Shown here in pieces: positions 26,782 through 35,510 of a DNA stretch of 64,000 nt. The DNA comes from Sphingobium sp. SYK-6 (GTDB lineage Bacteria > Pseudomonadota > Alphaproteobacteria > Sphingomonadales > Sphingomonadaceae). The stretch's first letter is position 1. The number at the start of each line of letters is the position of its first letter. The translations under genes were made by a program, and so were the position numbers. The DNA lies in the NCBI RefSeq assembly GCF_000283515.1, contig NC_015976.1, positions 3,690,501 to 3,754,500 on the forward strand, given 5' to 3'. Below the pieces are notes generated by a model, which was given only the letters and a program-made list of their open reading frames with translations, had not been told where the DNA came from and ran no database searches.

Positions 26782-28386
26782 TCAGGGCACCAGCACGGTA
26801 TCGGCGGCGACCGGCGCCGCCTCGGGATAATCCAGCGTGTAATGGAGGCCGCGGCTTTCCTTGCGACGTAAAGCGCAGCGGATGATGAGCCGCGCGACCT
26901 CAAGCAGGTTGCGCAGCTCGATGAGATCGGCCGTCACGCGGAAATTGCCGTAATATTCGCCCACTTCCTGCGCGAGCAGATCGGCGCGATGCTGCGCGCG
27001 CTCCAGCCGCTTGGTGGTGCGCACAATGCCGACATAATCCCACATGAACCGGCGGATTTCCTTCCAGTTGTGCGTGACCACGACTTCCTCGTCGCTGTCC
27101 GTCACCCGGCTTTCGTCCCAGGCGCGGATAGCGGGCGGCGGCGCGAGATCGGCCCAGTTGGCGCGAATGTGATTCGCCGCCGCCTCGCCGAACACGAAGC
27201 ATTCGAGCAGCGAATTGGACGCGAGGCGATTGGCGCCGTGGAGCCCGCTCTGGGTGACTTCGCCCGCGGCATAGAGGCCAGGCAGATCGGTGCGGCCGTG
27301 CAGATCGATCATCACGCCGCCGCAGGTATAATGCTGGGCGGGCACCACCGGGATGGGCTCCTTGGTGATGTCGATGTCGAGATCCAGCAGGCGCGCGTAA
27401 ATGGTCGGGAAATGCTCCCGGATGAACTCGGGCGGCTTGTGGCTGATGTCGAGATGGACATAATCGAGCCCGAGCCGCTTGATCTCATGGTCGATCGCGC
27501 GGGCCACGACATCGCGGGGCGCCAGTTCGCCGCGCTTGTCGAACCGGTCCATGAAGCGCTTGCCGCCGCCGGGCACGCCGGGCGGGAGCTTGAGCTTGCC
27601 GCCCTCCCCGCGCATCGCCTCGGTGATGAGGAAGTTCTTGACCTCCAGATTGTAGAGGCAGGTCGGGTGGAACTGCATCATCTCCATGTTGGAGACGCGG
27701 CAGCCCGCGCGCCACGCCATGGCGATGCCGTCCCCCGTCGCGCCGCGCGGCGCCGTGGAGAAGAGATAGGTCCGCCCCGCTCCGCCGCTCGCCAGCACAG
27801 TGGCCCGCGCGACGAAGGCATCGACGCGCCGGGTCTTCTGGTTCAGCGCATAGACGCCCCAGACATGGCCATCGCCCGAATATTTCTCGCCATGGCGGGA
27901 CGTGATGAGGTCGATGGCGACCATGTCCTCCATCAGCGTGATGTTGGGATTGGCGCGTGCCGCGGCGAGCAGCGCGATCTGGACGGCGGCGCCCGTCGCA
28001 TCGTCCACATGCACGATGCGCCGATGCGAATGGCCGCCCTCGCGGGTCAGGTGCCAGCGCTCGCCAAAGCTTTCCCCCGCGTTGAACGGCACGCCCAGCG
28101 CCGCCAGCCGCTCGATCGCCGCCGGCGCCTCCGACACCACGAATTCCACCGTCTCGCGATTGTTGAGGCCGGCCCCCGCGACCATCGTGTCCTCGACATG
28201 GTTGGCGAAGCTGTCGCCCGCATCCAGCACCGCCGCGATGCCGCCCTGCGCCCAGTTGGTCGATCCGCTGTCCAGCGATCCCTTGGCGAGCACCAGCACC
28301 TTGCGGTCCTGCGCGAGATTGATCGCGGCTGTCAGACCGGCAGCGCCGGACCCTATGATGACGACGTCATGTGTGGTGATGGTCAT
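26782..28386 (-). CDS. nadB: L-aspartate oxidase
   Basis: FAD enzyme oxidising aspartate to iminoaspartate, the first step of de novo NAD synthesis. The 534-residue protein begins with the dinucleotide motif DVVIIGSGAAGLTAAI, has SGSTNWAQGGIAAVL, the HRRIVHVDDATG segment, MEMMQFHPTCLY, and the conserved GLYAAGEVTQSGLHGANRLA followed by SNSLLECFVFGE. The C-terminal helical domain is complete. nadA and nadC are not adjacent. Confidence 0.95.
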   Translation of the reverse strand: MTITTHDVVIIGSGAAGLTAAINLAQDRKVLVLAKGSLDSGSTNWAQGGIAAVLDAGDSFANHVEDTMVAGAGLNNRETVEFVVSEAPAAIERLAALGVPFNAGESFGERWHLTREGGHSHRRIVHVDDATGAAVQIALLAAARANPNITLMEDMVAIDLITSRHGEKYSGDGHVWGVYALNQKTRRVDAFVARATVLASGGAGRTYLFSTAPRGATGDGIAMAWRAGCRVSNMEMMQFHPTCLYNLEVKNFLITEAMRGEGGKLKLPPGVPGGGKRFMDRFDKRGELAPRDVVARAIDHEIKRLGLDYVHLDISHKPPEFIREHFPTIYARLLDLDIDITKEPIPVVPAQHYTCGGVMIDLHGRTDLPGLYAAGEVTQSGLHGANRLASNSLLECFVFGEAAANHIRANWADLAPPPAIRAWDESRVTDSDEEVVVTHNWKEIRRFMWDYVGIVRTTKRLERAQHRADLLAQEVGEYYGNFRVTADLIELRNLLEVARLIIRCALRRKESRGLHYTLDYPEAAPVAADTVLVP

Positions 28387-28448
28387 GCGCTCTTCTTCTC
28401 TCCTCGCCCATGCCCGGGGGCGTCAGCAACCGATGCGCGTGACGCCCC

Positions 28449-29372
28449 TCAGGCCGCGGCCCGCGTCAGGCTGAGGAACACGTCCTCCAGATCGGGATCA
28501 TGCGTGCTGACGTCCACGATGGCGAAGCCCTGCCCCTGCACCAGCCCGAGCACTTCGCCCGCCGTGGCGCGGTTCTTGAGATAGGTGATCGTCAGGCTGC
28601 GGGGCCCGCTGCGCTCGATCTTCTCGAAATGATCGTGATTGGGCAGATCCGCGTCCAGATCCCGGTCGACCGTCACCTCGACGACCTTTTCCTGCGCCAT
28701 GTTGACCAGCTCGCGCGTCGGCTTGTCGGCAATGAGCCGGCCGTTATTGATGATGGCGATGCGGTCACACAGCTCCTCGGCCTCTTCCAGATAATGGGTG
28801 GTGAGGACGATGGTGACGCCGCGCTCGTTGAGCGAGCGGACATAGGACCAGAGCTGCTGGCGCAGCTCGATGTCAACGCCGGCCGTCGGCTCGTCCAGCA
28901 CGAGGATGGGCGGGGAGTGCACCATGGCCTTGGCGACCATCAGCCGCCGCTTCATGCCGCCCGACAGCGTGCGCGAATAAGCGCGGGCCTTGTCTTCCAG
29001 ATGCACGGCGCGCAGCAACTCCATCGAGCGCCGCTCCGCCTTGGGCACGCCATAATAGCCAGCCTGGATGTCCAGCGTCTCGATCGGCGTGAAGAAGGGA
29101 TCGAACATGATCTCCTGATTGACGATGCCGATCGAGTTCTTCGCGTTGCGCGGCTGCTCGTCGATGTCGAAGCCCCAGATGCGGGCCGTGCCGCCGGTCT
29201 TGTTCACCAGCCCCGCGAGGATGTTGATGAGCGTCGACTTGCCGGCGCCATTGGGGCCGAGCAGGCCGAAGATGCTGCCGCGCTGTACGGAGAGCGTCAC
29301 GCCATCGAGGGCGCGCTTGCCGCCCTTGTAGGTCTTGCTGAGGTCGATGATCTCGATGGCTGCCTGCGTCAT
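28449..29372 (-). CDS. ABC transporter ATP-binding protein (DrrA/NodI/YadG type)
   Basis: A 307-residue ATPase. Walker A is LGPNGAGKST, the signature RTLSGGMKRRLMVAKAM, Walker B ILVLDEPTAGVD and the switch His in LTTHYLEEAEEL. A C-terminal domain of about 80 residues follows (EVTVDRDLDADLPN...). It belongs to the ABC-2 exporter group (DrrA/YadG). No permease gene is next to it: upstream is ATP12, downstream nadB, both unrelated. The partner must be encoded elsewhere. Confidence 0.9.
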   Translation of the reverse strand: MTQAAIEIIDLSKTYKGGKRALDGVTLSVQRGSIFGLLGPNGAGKSTLINILAGLVNKTGGTARIWGFDIDEQPRNAKNSIGIVNQEIMFDPFFTPIETLDIQAGYYGVPKAERRSMELLRAVHLEDKARAYSRTLSGGMKRRLMVAKAMVHSPPILVLDEPTAGVDIELRQQLWSYVRSLNERGVTIVLTTHYLEEAEELCDRIAIINNGRLIADKPTRELVNMAQEKVVEVTVDRDLDADLPNHDHFEKIERSGPRSLTITYLKNRATAGEVLGLVQGQGFAIVDVSTHDPDLEDVFLSLTRAAA

Positions 29373-29435
29373 GCCGCGATCCCTAGAACAATAGGTGGCG
29401 AAAGAAAACGGGCAGCGACACGGGCGCCACCGCGA

Positions 29436-30134
29436 TCAGCGCGCGCTGGCCAGTGCGCACCAGCGCGCCGCATCCAGGAAAGCGGTGCGGCGCTCCGCCA
29501 GCCGCGCCGCCGCCTCGGCATCCTCGCCCCATTGCTCGGCCTGCCAATGCTCGTCCAGGCTCGCGGCATCGAACAGCGCCTCGGCCTCCGTCGCGCCGTG
29601 CAACAGGGCAAGCGTGCCGACGAGCGTGCCACCGAGCTGCGTCATCGTCGCGGCGCCCGCGAGCAGCCAGGGATCGAGCGCCTCGACCGCGCCGCGCAGG
29701 GCAGCGAGCGTCCGCGCCGGCTGGTCGACCGGGACGATGCCGGCCGTGACCGCGAATGCGATGCCGAAGCGGCCCCGCGCCCAATCCAGCAAGGGCTCCC
29801 AGACATCATTCTGGCGAGCGACCAGCGCTTCGGGCTCGTCCGCGCGATAGCAGAGCAGATCGCTCTCCGCATAAGCCGCCACCTGGCCCCGGAAGGCGCC
29901 CGGCCCGGTCAGCACGCGGTCTATGGTCGCATTGGCAAAGCCGGTCATCGGCATGGTGCGCGGATCGATCTCCTCGCCCTGCGCATCCCATTCCGCCGCG
30001 ATCGCCTGCGCCATGGCGGCATGCGGCACCACGAGCAGCGCGCGCGCGGGCGTGCGCACCGGACGGCCATCGAGGCGGATCGCCCAGCCCTCGCCGTCCG
30101 CAACGGCTTGCGCTTCCTTCCAGAAACGCTTCAC
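29436..30134 (-). CDS. ATP12 family F1-ATPase assembly chaperone
   Basis: A 232-residue protein beginning KRFWKEAQAV, with PVRTPARALLVVP, AEWDAQGEEIDPRTMPMTG, YAESDLLCYRA and VWEPLLDWA, the hallmarks of the ATP12 family. In mitochondria ATP12 binds the F1 alpha subunit during assembly; alphaproteobacteria carry the same family. The GTG at 30134 overlaps the stop of the upstream gene (GTGA). It is the last of three coupled genes (HAD phosphatase, small membrane protein, ATP12). Confidence 0.92.
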   Translation of the reverse strand: MKRFWKEAQAVADGEGWAIRLDGRPVRTPARALLVVPHAAMAQAIAAEWDAQGEEIDPRTMPMTGFANATIDRVLTGPGAFRGQVAAYAESDLLCYRADEPEALVARQNDVWEPLLDWARGRFGIAFAVTAGIVPVDQPARTLAALRGAVEALDPWLLAGAATMTQLGGTLVGTLALLHGATEAEALFDAASLDEHWQAEQWGEDAEAAARLAERRTAFLDAARWCALASAR

Positions 30135-30433
30135 GGCCGGCCGGGGCCCCGCTCGCGTGGCGTGGCGAACGCGCGCGCCAGCATGCGCGGCACGATCATG
30201 AACTGGACGAAGCCGACGATGGAAATGATGAGCCCCATCCATTTCGCCTTGTCGCCCTGCACCCAGCCGAAGCGCTGCAGCGAGATCGCCATGCCGAAGA
30301 TGAGAATGATCGCGCCGGAGAGGCGGAACAGGCTGATGATGAAGAAGCGCTGCTTCGCCGCCGCCGCGCGCCGGGCCGCAGCCTCGGCCGTCTCGCCGCC
30401 GATGCCGGGGCCGTCTGTCCTGCTCTCGCTCAT
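30131..30433 (-). CDS. Small two-helix membrane protein in the ATP12 operon
   Basis: A 100-residue protein with an Ala/Glu/Arg-rich N-terminus (to about residue 28), two hydrophobic segments (FFIISLFRLSGAIILIFGMA, about 30-49, and WMGLIISIVGFVQFMIVPRM, about 65-84) and a basic tail. It overlaps the HAD gene (ATGA) and the ATP12 gene (GTGA) by four bases each. It is of unknown function; coupling to ATP12 suggests a link with ATP synthase assembly or the inner membrane, which is inference only. Confidence 0.85.
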   Translation of the reverse strand: MSESRTDGPGIGGETAEAAARRAAAAKQRFFIISLFRLSGAIILIFGMAISLQRFGWVQGDKAKWMGLIISIVGFVQFMIVPRMLARAFATPRERGPGRP

Positions 30434-31104
30434 GGCAGGCCGATATGGCGGCCAAGCTCCGCGCTGTCCATGGCAACGCTGGCCGCGCCCGCCGCAATCA
30501 GCTCCTCCGGCGCATGATAGCCCCAGCCCACGCCCAGCGCGCGCACGCCGGCCGCGCCGGCCATCAGCATGTCGAAACTGGTATCGCCGATCATCACGGC
30601 CTGCTCCGGGCCCACGCCCGCATCGGCCAGCGCCGTCTCGATCATGGAAGGGTGCGGCTTGGACGGGTGCCGGTCCGCCGTCTGGAGCGAGACGAAGCGC
30701 GCATGGAGGCCATGATGCTCGAGCGCGAGGCGCAGACCCCGGTCGGACTTGCCGGTCGCGACCGCGAGCAGCCAGCCGTCCGCCTCCAACGCATCGAGCA
30801 GCGCGGCGATACCCTCATAGAGCGGCTCGTGAAGCTGCCCGCCGGCCCGCAGGGCATGGAAGGCGCGCTTGTAATGCTCGCTGATCTCATGGTGAAAAGG
30901 CGTGTCCGCTTCCGGCAGCAGCTGCGCCATCGCCTGCGGCAACGACAGCCCCACGACCGAGAGGCACTGCGCCCGGTCCGGACAGGCCAGCCCCATCGCA
31001 TCGAAGGCCGTGCCCATCGCCGCCACGATACTGTGCTGGCTGTCTATGAGGGTGCCGTCGCAATCGAAGATGGCGAGGCGGAGAGAAGATGAAGCGGCCG
31101 TCAT
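30430..31104 (-). CDS. HAD-family hydrolase (phosphoglycolate phosphatase-like)
   Basis: A 224-residue HAD phosphatase with cap domain. Motif I is FDCDGTLIDS, motif II lies in AVATGKSDRG, the motif III Lys is in HPSKPHPSM and motif IV is MIGDTSFDM. The substrate is not specified by sequence; the layout is that of Gph/PGP proteins. First gene of the coupled HAD-membrane protein-ATP12 operon, an arrangement recalled from other alphaproteobacteria. Confidence 0.9.
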   Translation of the reverse strand: MTAASSSLRLAIFDCDGTLIDSQHSIVAAMGTAFDAMGLACPDRAQCLSVVGLSLPQAMAQLLPEADTPFHHEISEHYKRAFHALRAGGQLHEPLYEGIAALLDALEADGWLLAVATGKSDRGLRLALEHHGLHARFVSLQTADRHPSKPHPSMIETALADAGVGPEQAVMIGDTSFDMLMAGAAGVRALGVGWGYHAPEELIAAGAASVAMDSAELGRHIGLP

Positions 31105-31251
31105 GCCCGGCTGGTCGCAGACCCGGCCCGCGAAGGCAAGGCGGATCGCTGGGGCGCAGAGTGGGGAGCGGCCAATCGTATACAGGGTTGGTGACGGCGA
31201 CGCCCGAAGGCCCTACACAGGCCGCCATTCAGCCATTCCGTGGAGACATTC

Positions 31252-33090
31252 ATGCATCGTCGCACTTTCGTCCTCGGCGCCGCCACGGCCGCCATCGCCG
31301 CAACCATGCCTGCCAGGCTCGCCGCGCAAACGGAAGCGAGCGGTGGCGCACAGGCAGGCGGAAACGCGGCCGACCAGAAGCTGCGCGCCATGCTCGACCG
31401 GTTCTTCCAGGCGCGGATCGACGAATCGCCCGAGGCGGCGACACGGCTGGGCCTCGACACCGGCGCGCGCGCAGGCCTGCGCCGCAAGCTCGACGACGAA
31501 TCGGCGGCGGCCCGCACCCGCGCGCTGGCACGCGCCAAGGCCGAGCTGGCCGAACTGCAGCAGGTGGATGCCACCGCGCTCTCCCCGAACGCGCAGATCG
31601 ATCTCGAAGTGGTCTCCTATCAGCTCGAGCGATCAATCGCGGGGGCGGAGAGCTTTTCCTACGGCAGCAGCATGGGCCGCTATGCGCCTTATGTGCTGAG
31701 CCAGCTCACCGGGCCCTATCGCGACATTCCCGACTTCCTCGATTCGCAAGTGCGCGTACGCAATGCCGCCGAGGCCGACGATTATCTCGCCAGGCTCGAA
31801 GCCTTCCCCAAGGCGCTGGACGACAGCACCGAGCAACAGCGGATGGATGCGGCGAAAGGCGTGTTCGCGCCCGACTATATTCTCGACACCACGCTCAAGC
31901 TGCTCGGCAATGCGCGCGACCTGCCCGCCGGCGAGACGGTGATGGTCACCAGCCTCGCCCGCAAGCTCAAGGAAGCCGGGCTGCCGCCCGAGCGCGCGGC
32001 GCAGGCGGAAGCCATCGTGGCGCAGAAGGTGTTTCCCGCGCTCGACCGCCAGCGCGCGCTGGTGACGGACCTGCGCAGCAAGGCCGTGCATGACGCGGGC
32101 TGCTGGCGCCTGCCGGACGGCGAGGCTTATTATGCGGGCGCAGCCGAGGCCGCCACGACGGTGAAGATGACCGGCGACGAAATCCACAAGCTCGGCCTCG
32201 AGCAGGTGGCGGAACTCAATGCGCGGATCGACACGATCCTCAAGGGCCAGGGCATGAGCAAGGGCACCGTCGGCGAGCGGCTGGTGGAACTGAACAAGCG
32301 GCCCGACCAGCTCTTCGCCAATACCGACGATGGTCGCAAGGCCCTGCTCTCGCTGCTCAACGAGCAGGTGAAGGCCATGTATGCCCGGCTGCCCGAGGCC
32401 TTCCTGACCCTGCCCAAGGCGCCGGTCGAGGTGCGCCGGGTGCCCGAGACGATCCAGGCCGGTGCACCGGGCGGCTATTATCAGAGCGCCTCGCTCGACG
32501 GCTCGCGCCCGGGCATCTATTTCATCAACCTGCGCGACACGTTCGACCGGCCGAAATTCGGCCTTGCCACTCTTTCGCATCACGAGGCCGTGCCGGGCCA
32601 CCACATGCAGGTGATGCTGGCGATGGAAAGCCCGGACATTCCGCTCATCCGCCGGCGCGGCGGCTTCAGCGGCTATTCGGAAGGCTGGGCGCTCTACACC
32701 GAGCAACTGGCCGACGAGATGGGCATGTTCGAGGGCGATCCGCTCGGACAGGTGGGCTATCTCCAGTCGCTGCTGTTCCGCGCGACCCGTCTGGTGGTGG
32801 ACAGCGGCATGCATGCCAAGCGCTGGAGCCGCGAGCAGGCGACCGATTATTTCCTCGCCACCACCGGCATCGCGCGTGGGCGCGGCCAGGGCGAGATCGA
32901 CCGCTATACCGTCTGGCCGGGGCAGGCATGCAGCTACAAGATCGGCCACACCGTCTGGTTGCGGCTGCGCGAAGCCGCGAAGAAGAACCCGGATTTCGAC
33001 CTGCGGGAATTCCACGAGGTGCTGCGCCTCGGCGCCATGCCGCTCGCGATTCTCGAGCGGGTCGTGAAAGCGCGGTGGGACATCGCCTGA
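31252..33090 (+). CDS. DUF885 family metallopeptidase-like protein, Tat/Sec-exported
   Basis: A 612-residue protein with a signal MHRRTFVLGAATAAIAA ending at about AAQT; the double Arg suggests Tat export. The body is alpha-helical and contains HHEAVPGHHMQ at about residue 445, the HExxxH zinc-type motif of DUF885, then GGFSGYSEGWALYTEQLADE with the third ligand Glu. The C-terminus has GQACSYKIGHT. Likely a periplasmic zinc carboxypeptidase-like enzyme; substrate unknown. GGAGA lies 5 bases before the ATG at 31252. Monocistronic. Confidence 0.9.
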   Translation: MHRRTFVLGAATAAIAATMPARLAAQTEASGGAQAGGNAADQKLRAMLDRFFQARIDESPEAATRLGLDTGARAGLRRKLDDESAAARTRALARAKAELAELQQVDATALSPNAQIDLEVVSYQLERSIAGAESFSYGSSMGRYAPYVLSQLTGPYRDIPDFLDSQVRVRNAAEADDYLARLEAFPKALDDSTEQQRMDAAKGVFAPDYILDTTLKLLGNARDLPAGETVMVTSLARKLKEAGLPPERAAQAEAIVAQKVFPALDRQRALVTDLRSKAVHDAGCWRLPDGEAYYAGAAEAATTVKMTGDEIHKLGLEQVAELNARIDTILKGQGMSKGTVGERLVELNKRPDQLFANTDDGRKALLSLLNEQVKAMYARLPEAFLTLPKAPVEVRRVPETIQAGAPGGYYQSASLDGSRPGIYFINLRDTFDRPKFGLATLSHHEAVPGHHMQVMLAMESPDIPLIRRRGGFSGYSEGWALYTEQLADEMGMFEGDPLGQVGYLQSLLFRATRLVVDSGMHAKRWSREQATDYFLATTGIARGRGQGEIDRYTVWPGQACSYKIGHTVWLRLREAAKKNPDFDLREFHEVLRLGAMPLAILERVVKARWDIA

Positions 33091-33272
33091 TCCTTGCCGG
33101 GTATCAGGTACGGGGGCGTGGGGCGCGATTTGCCTCCTCCCCCGCCCGTCCTGCCGGACCTGAGCCGGCGTCCTGCTTCTTTCGGCATCCGGCCTTTAGC
33201 GGCGGCGCACCCCGACCCTGGGCCTGCAACGAAATCGCTGCCCATTGATTGGAAAGAAGCAAGGAGGCCGGC

Positions 33273-34262
33273 ATGGGCATGATGATCGACGGGACATGGC
33301 ATCCCGGCGAAGTGACGGAAAAGAACCGGAACGGCAGCTTCGAGCGGCAGGACAGCGGCTTTCGCGACTGGATCACGCCCGACGGCGAAGCGGGGCCGGA
33401 CGGCCGGCGCACAGTGCGCGCCGAGGCGGGGCGCTTCCATCTCTATGTCAGCTATGCCTGCCCCTGGGCGCACCGCGCCCTCATCGTGCGCGCCCTCAAG
33501 GGACTGGACGATATGATCGGCGTCTCGGTCGTCGATCCGCTCATGCGCGAGCATGGCTGGACATTCGAGACCGCGCGGGGCGGCACGGGCGATGCGCTGC
33601 ATGGCGCAGACTATCTCTGGCAGATCTATGCGCGCAGCCGCAGGGCTTCAGAAGATGGGGGCTATACCGGCAAGGTAACCGTGCCGGTGCTGTGGGACCG
33701 CCAGGACGAGCGGATCGTCAACAACGAATCCTCGGAAATCATCCGCATCTTCAACCACGCCTTCGACGATCTGGGCGCGCGGCCGGGCGACTATTATCCC
33801 GCCGGGCTCACCGATGCGATCGACGCGGTGAACGCGCGCGTCTACGAGACCGTGAACAACGGCGTCTATCGCTGCGGCTTCGCCACCACCCAGCAGGCCT
33901 ATGATGCGGCGATCGGCCCGCTGTTCGACACGCTCGACTGGCTGGAAGAGCGCCTCGGCGCCGCCGACTGGCTGGTGGGTGACCGCCTCACCGAAGCGGA
34001 CATCCGCCTGTTCACCAGCCTCATCCGGTTCGACCCGGTCTATCACGGCCATTTCAAGTGCAACATCCGGCGCATCGCCGACTATCCCGCGCTGGTGCGC
34101 TTCCTGCACCGGATGATGGACGATAAGCGGATCGCGGGCACGGTGCATTTCGACCACATCAAGACCCACTATTACGCCAGCCATCGCGATCTCAACCCAA
34201 GCGGAATCGTGCCGGCGGGACCTGTCCCGCTGGTGCCGCCGCTGCCGAAAGACCCGCAATAG
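33273..34262 (+). CDS. Xi-class glutathione S-transferase (glutathionyl-hydroquinone reductase)
   Basis: A 329-residue cytoplasmic enzyme of the YqjG/EcM4/PcpF class, which reduces glutathionyl-hydroquinones and related conjugates. The catalytic cysteine is in YACPWAHRALI near residue 67. The thioredoxin domain continues to VPVLWDRQDERIVNNESSEI, and the helical domain includes WLEERLGAADWLVGDRLTEADIRL split across it. The C-terminal GIVPAGP is typical. AAGGAGG is 5 bases before the ATG at 33273. In sphingomonads such enzymes can serve aromatic degradation, but no such cluster is adjacent. Confidence 0.93.
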   Translation: MGMMIDGTWHPGEVTEKNRNGSFERQDSGFRDWITPDGEAGPDGRRTVRAEAGRFHLYVSYACPWAHRALIVRALKGLDDMIGVSVVDPLMREHGWTFETARGGTGDALHGADYLWQIYARSRRASEDGGYTGKVTVPVLWDRQDERIVNNESSEIIRIFNHAFDDLGARPGDYYPAGLTDAIDAVNARVYETVNNGVYRCGFATTQQAYDAAIGPLFDTLDWLEERLGAADWLVGDRLTEADIRLFTSLIRFDPVYHGHFKCNIRRIADYPALVRFLHRMMDDKRIAGTVHFDHIKTHYYASHRDLNPSGIVPAGPVPLVPPLPKDPQ

Positions 34263-34279
34263 CAAGGAGAGCCCCAGCC

Positions 34280-34489
34280 ATGACCCGGACCGAGCAGGAC
34301 CAGAAGAAACTGGCCGAGAAAGCTCTGGCGCAGAAGGAAGAGAATGCCGCGGCGCCTCACCATCCGGCGCCCGAACCGCATGCGGACGAAGGCATGGCTT
34401 CCACGCCGCGCCCCGACCAGCCGCCCTCCGGCGCGTTCGACGCGGAAGGCCATCGCCCGGTTCTGGAGCGCAGCCGCAAAGTCCGCTGA
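34280..34489 (+). CDS. Small hydrophilic protein, unknown function
   Basis: A 69-residue Lys/Glu/Ala-rich, Pro/His-rich protein (MTRTEQDQKKLAEKALAQ...). It has no membrane segment or known domain and is probably disordered. A clear AAGGAG precedes the ATG, and the gene follows the glutathione transferase by only 17 bases, so it is likely co-transcribed with it. Confidence 0.7.
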   Translation: MTRTEQDQKKLAEKALAQKEENAAAPHHPAPEPHADEGMASTPRPDQPPSGAFDAEGHRPVLERSRKVR

Positions 34490-34518
34490 GGCAGACGCTG
34501 GGCGCGGAGGCGCAGCGC

Positions 34519-35403
34519 TCAGTCGGCGAGCATGCGCTCCAGTGCCGGGCTCAGCCATTCACGCGTGAGCTGTCCCTCCTGCGCGAGAATGCGCGCGGCG
34601 AGCCCTTCACGCACGGCCAGTTCGGCCCCCTCCACAATGCCCAGCACGGTGATCGCGGTGGCCCATGCATCGGCATCCATCGCGCGCGCATGCAGGACAC
34701 TGACACTCGCGACACCATGGGTGACCGGGTGGCCCGTGCGCGGATCGAGCGTATGATCGCCGCGCACATAATTGCCCGAGGTGGCGACCGCGAGCTGGTG
34801 CAGCGCCACGCGCAGCGGCCGGGCGCGCAGGCCGGGCGGCGTCTCCAGATCCACCCACCAGGGGTCGCCATCGGGCCGCATGCCGCGCCCCACGCATTCG
34901 CCGCCGATCTCGACGAGGCAGTGCCGCACCCCGCGCGCGGCCATCATGTCCGCGACCATGTCCACGGAATGGCCCTTGGCGATGCCGGAAAGATCGAGCC
35001 GGAGCCCGCCGGGCTGGCGCAGGCGGCGCGCCGCACGATCGAATGTGAGGCGTTGCCAGCCCGAGAGCAGCAGCGCCTCGCTCCGCTCGGCATCGCTGAC
35101 CGGCGTCACGCGCGGGTGCGGCCCGAGCCCGTGAAGATCGGTAAGGCAGCCAGCGGCGGGATCGAACGCGCCGTCGCTGCGCCGCGCGATCTCGAGCCCG
35201 GCCTCCATGACCGCCGCGAAATCATCCGGCAGGCTCGTCCAGCTTCCGTCCGCCGCGCGCCCATAACGGGAGAGCAGGGACGCCTCGTCCCAATGGCTCA
35301 TCTGCGCGGTGAGGTCGTCGAGCCGCGTCTGAACGCTGTCCCCCAGCGCCGAGAAATCGGCGCCGGGAGCCGCCGCGAGGCGCACGCGCCAATAGGTGCC
35401 CAT
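34519..35403 (-). CDS. apbE: FAD:protein FMN transferase
   Basis: Attaches FMN by phosphoester bond to Ser/Thr of target proteins. The protein shows MGTYWRVRL, GIAKGHSVDMVADMM, LVEIGGECVGRG, VATSGNYVRGDHTLDPRTG and DADAWATAITVLG, all ApbE signatures with Mg and FAD ligands. It is the last gene of the PepSY-DUF2271-DUF4198-apbE operon, where DUF2271 holds the target motif. Odd: the ATG at 35403 has no ribosome site and coding-like sequence continues upstream in frame to a CTG at 35514 overlapping the DUF4198 stop (...RIAVPPEIDAGALTGLD...GETMGT). The true start may be CTG or ATC. Neither version shows a signal peptide. Confidence 0.92.
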   Translation of the reverse strand: MGTYWRVRLAAAPGADFSALGDSVQTRLDDLTAQMSHWDEASLLSRYGRAADGSWTSLPDDFAAVMEAGLEIARRSDGAFDPAAGCLTDLHGLGPHPRVTPVSDAERSEALLLSGWQRLTFDRAARRLRQPGGLRLDLSGIAKGHSVDMVADMMAARGVRHCLVEIGGECVGRGMRPDGDPWWVDLETPPGLRARPLRVALHQLAVATSGNYVRGDHTLDPRTGHPVTHGVASVSVLHARAMDADAWATAITVLGIVEGAELAVREGLAARILAQEGQLTREWLSPALERMLAD

Positions 35404-35510
35404 CGTTTCGCCGGAGAGCTCGGCGAGGCGCGCGGCAGGATCGAGCCCCGTCAGCGCGCCCGCATCGATCTCCGGCGGAACGGCGATGCGGATGGTCGCG
35501 AACGCGCCGT

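Noticed and set aside
26487..26885. A plus-strand protein gene in the bla-nadB gap
   Set aside because: The frame runs through a strong terminator and into the antisense of nadB; the translation is low-complexity Arg/Pro/Gly.
28500..30884. A plus-strand open frame of about 790 codons opposite the ABC ATPase and ATP12 genes
   Set aside because: It spans several real minus-strand genes and their boundaries; no recognisable domain.
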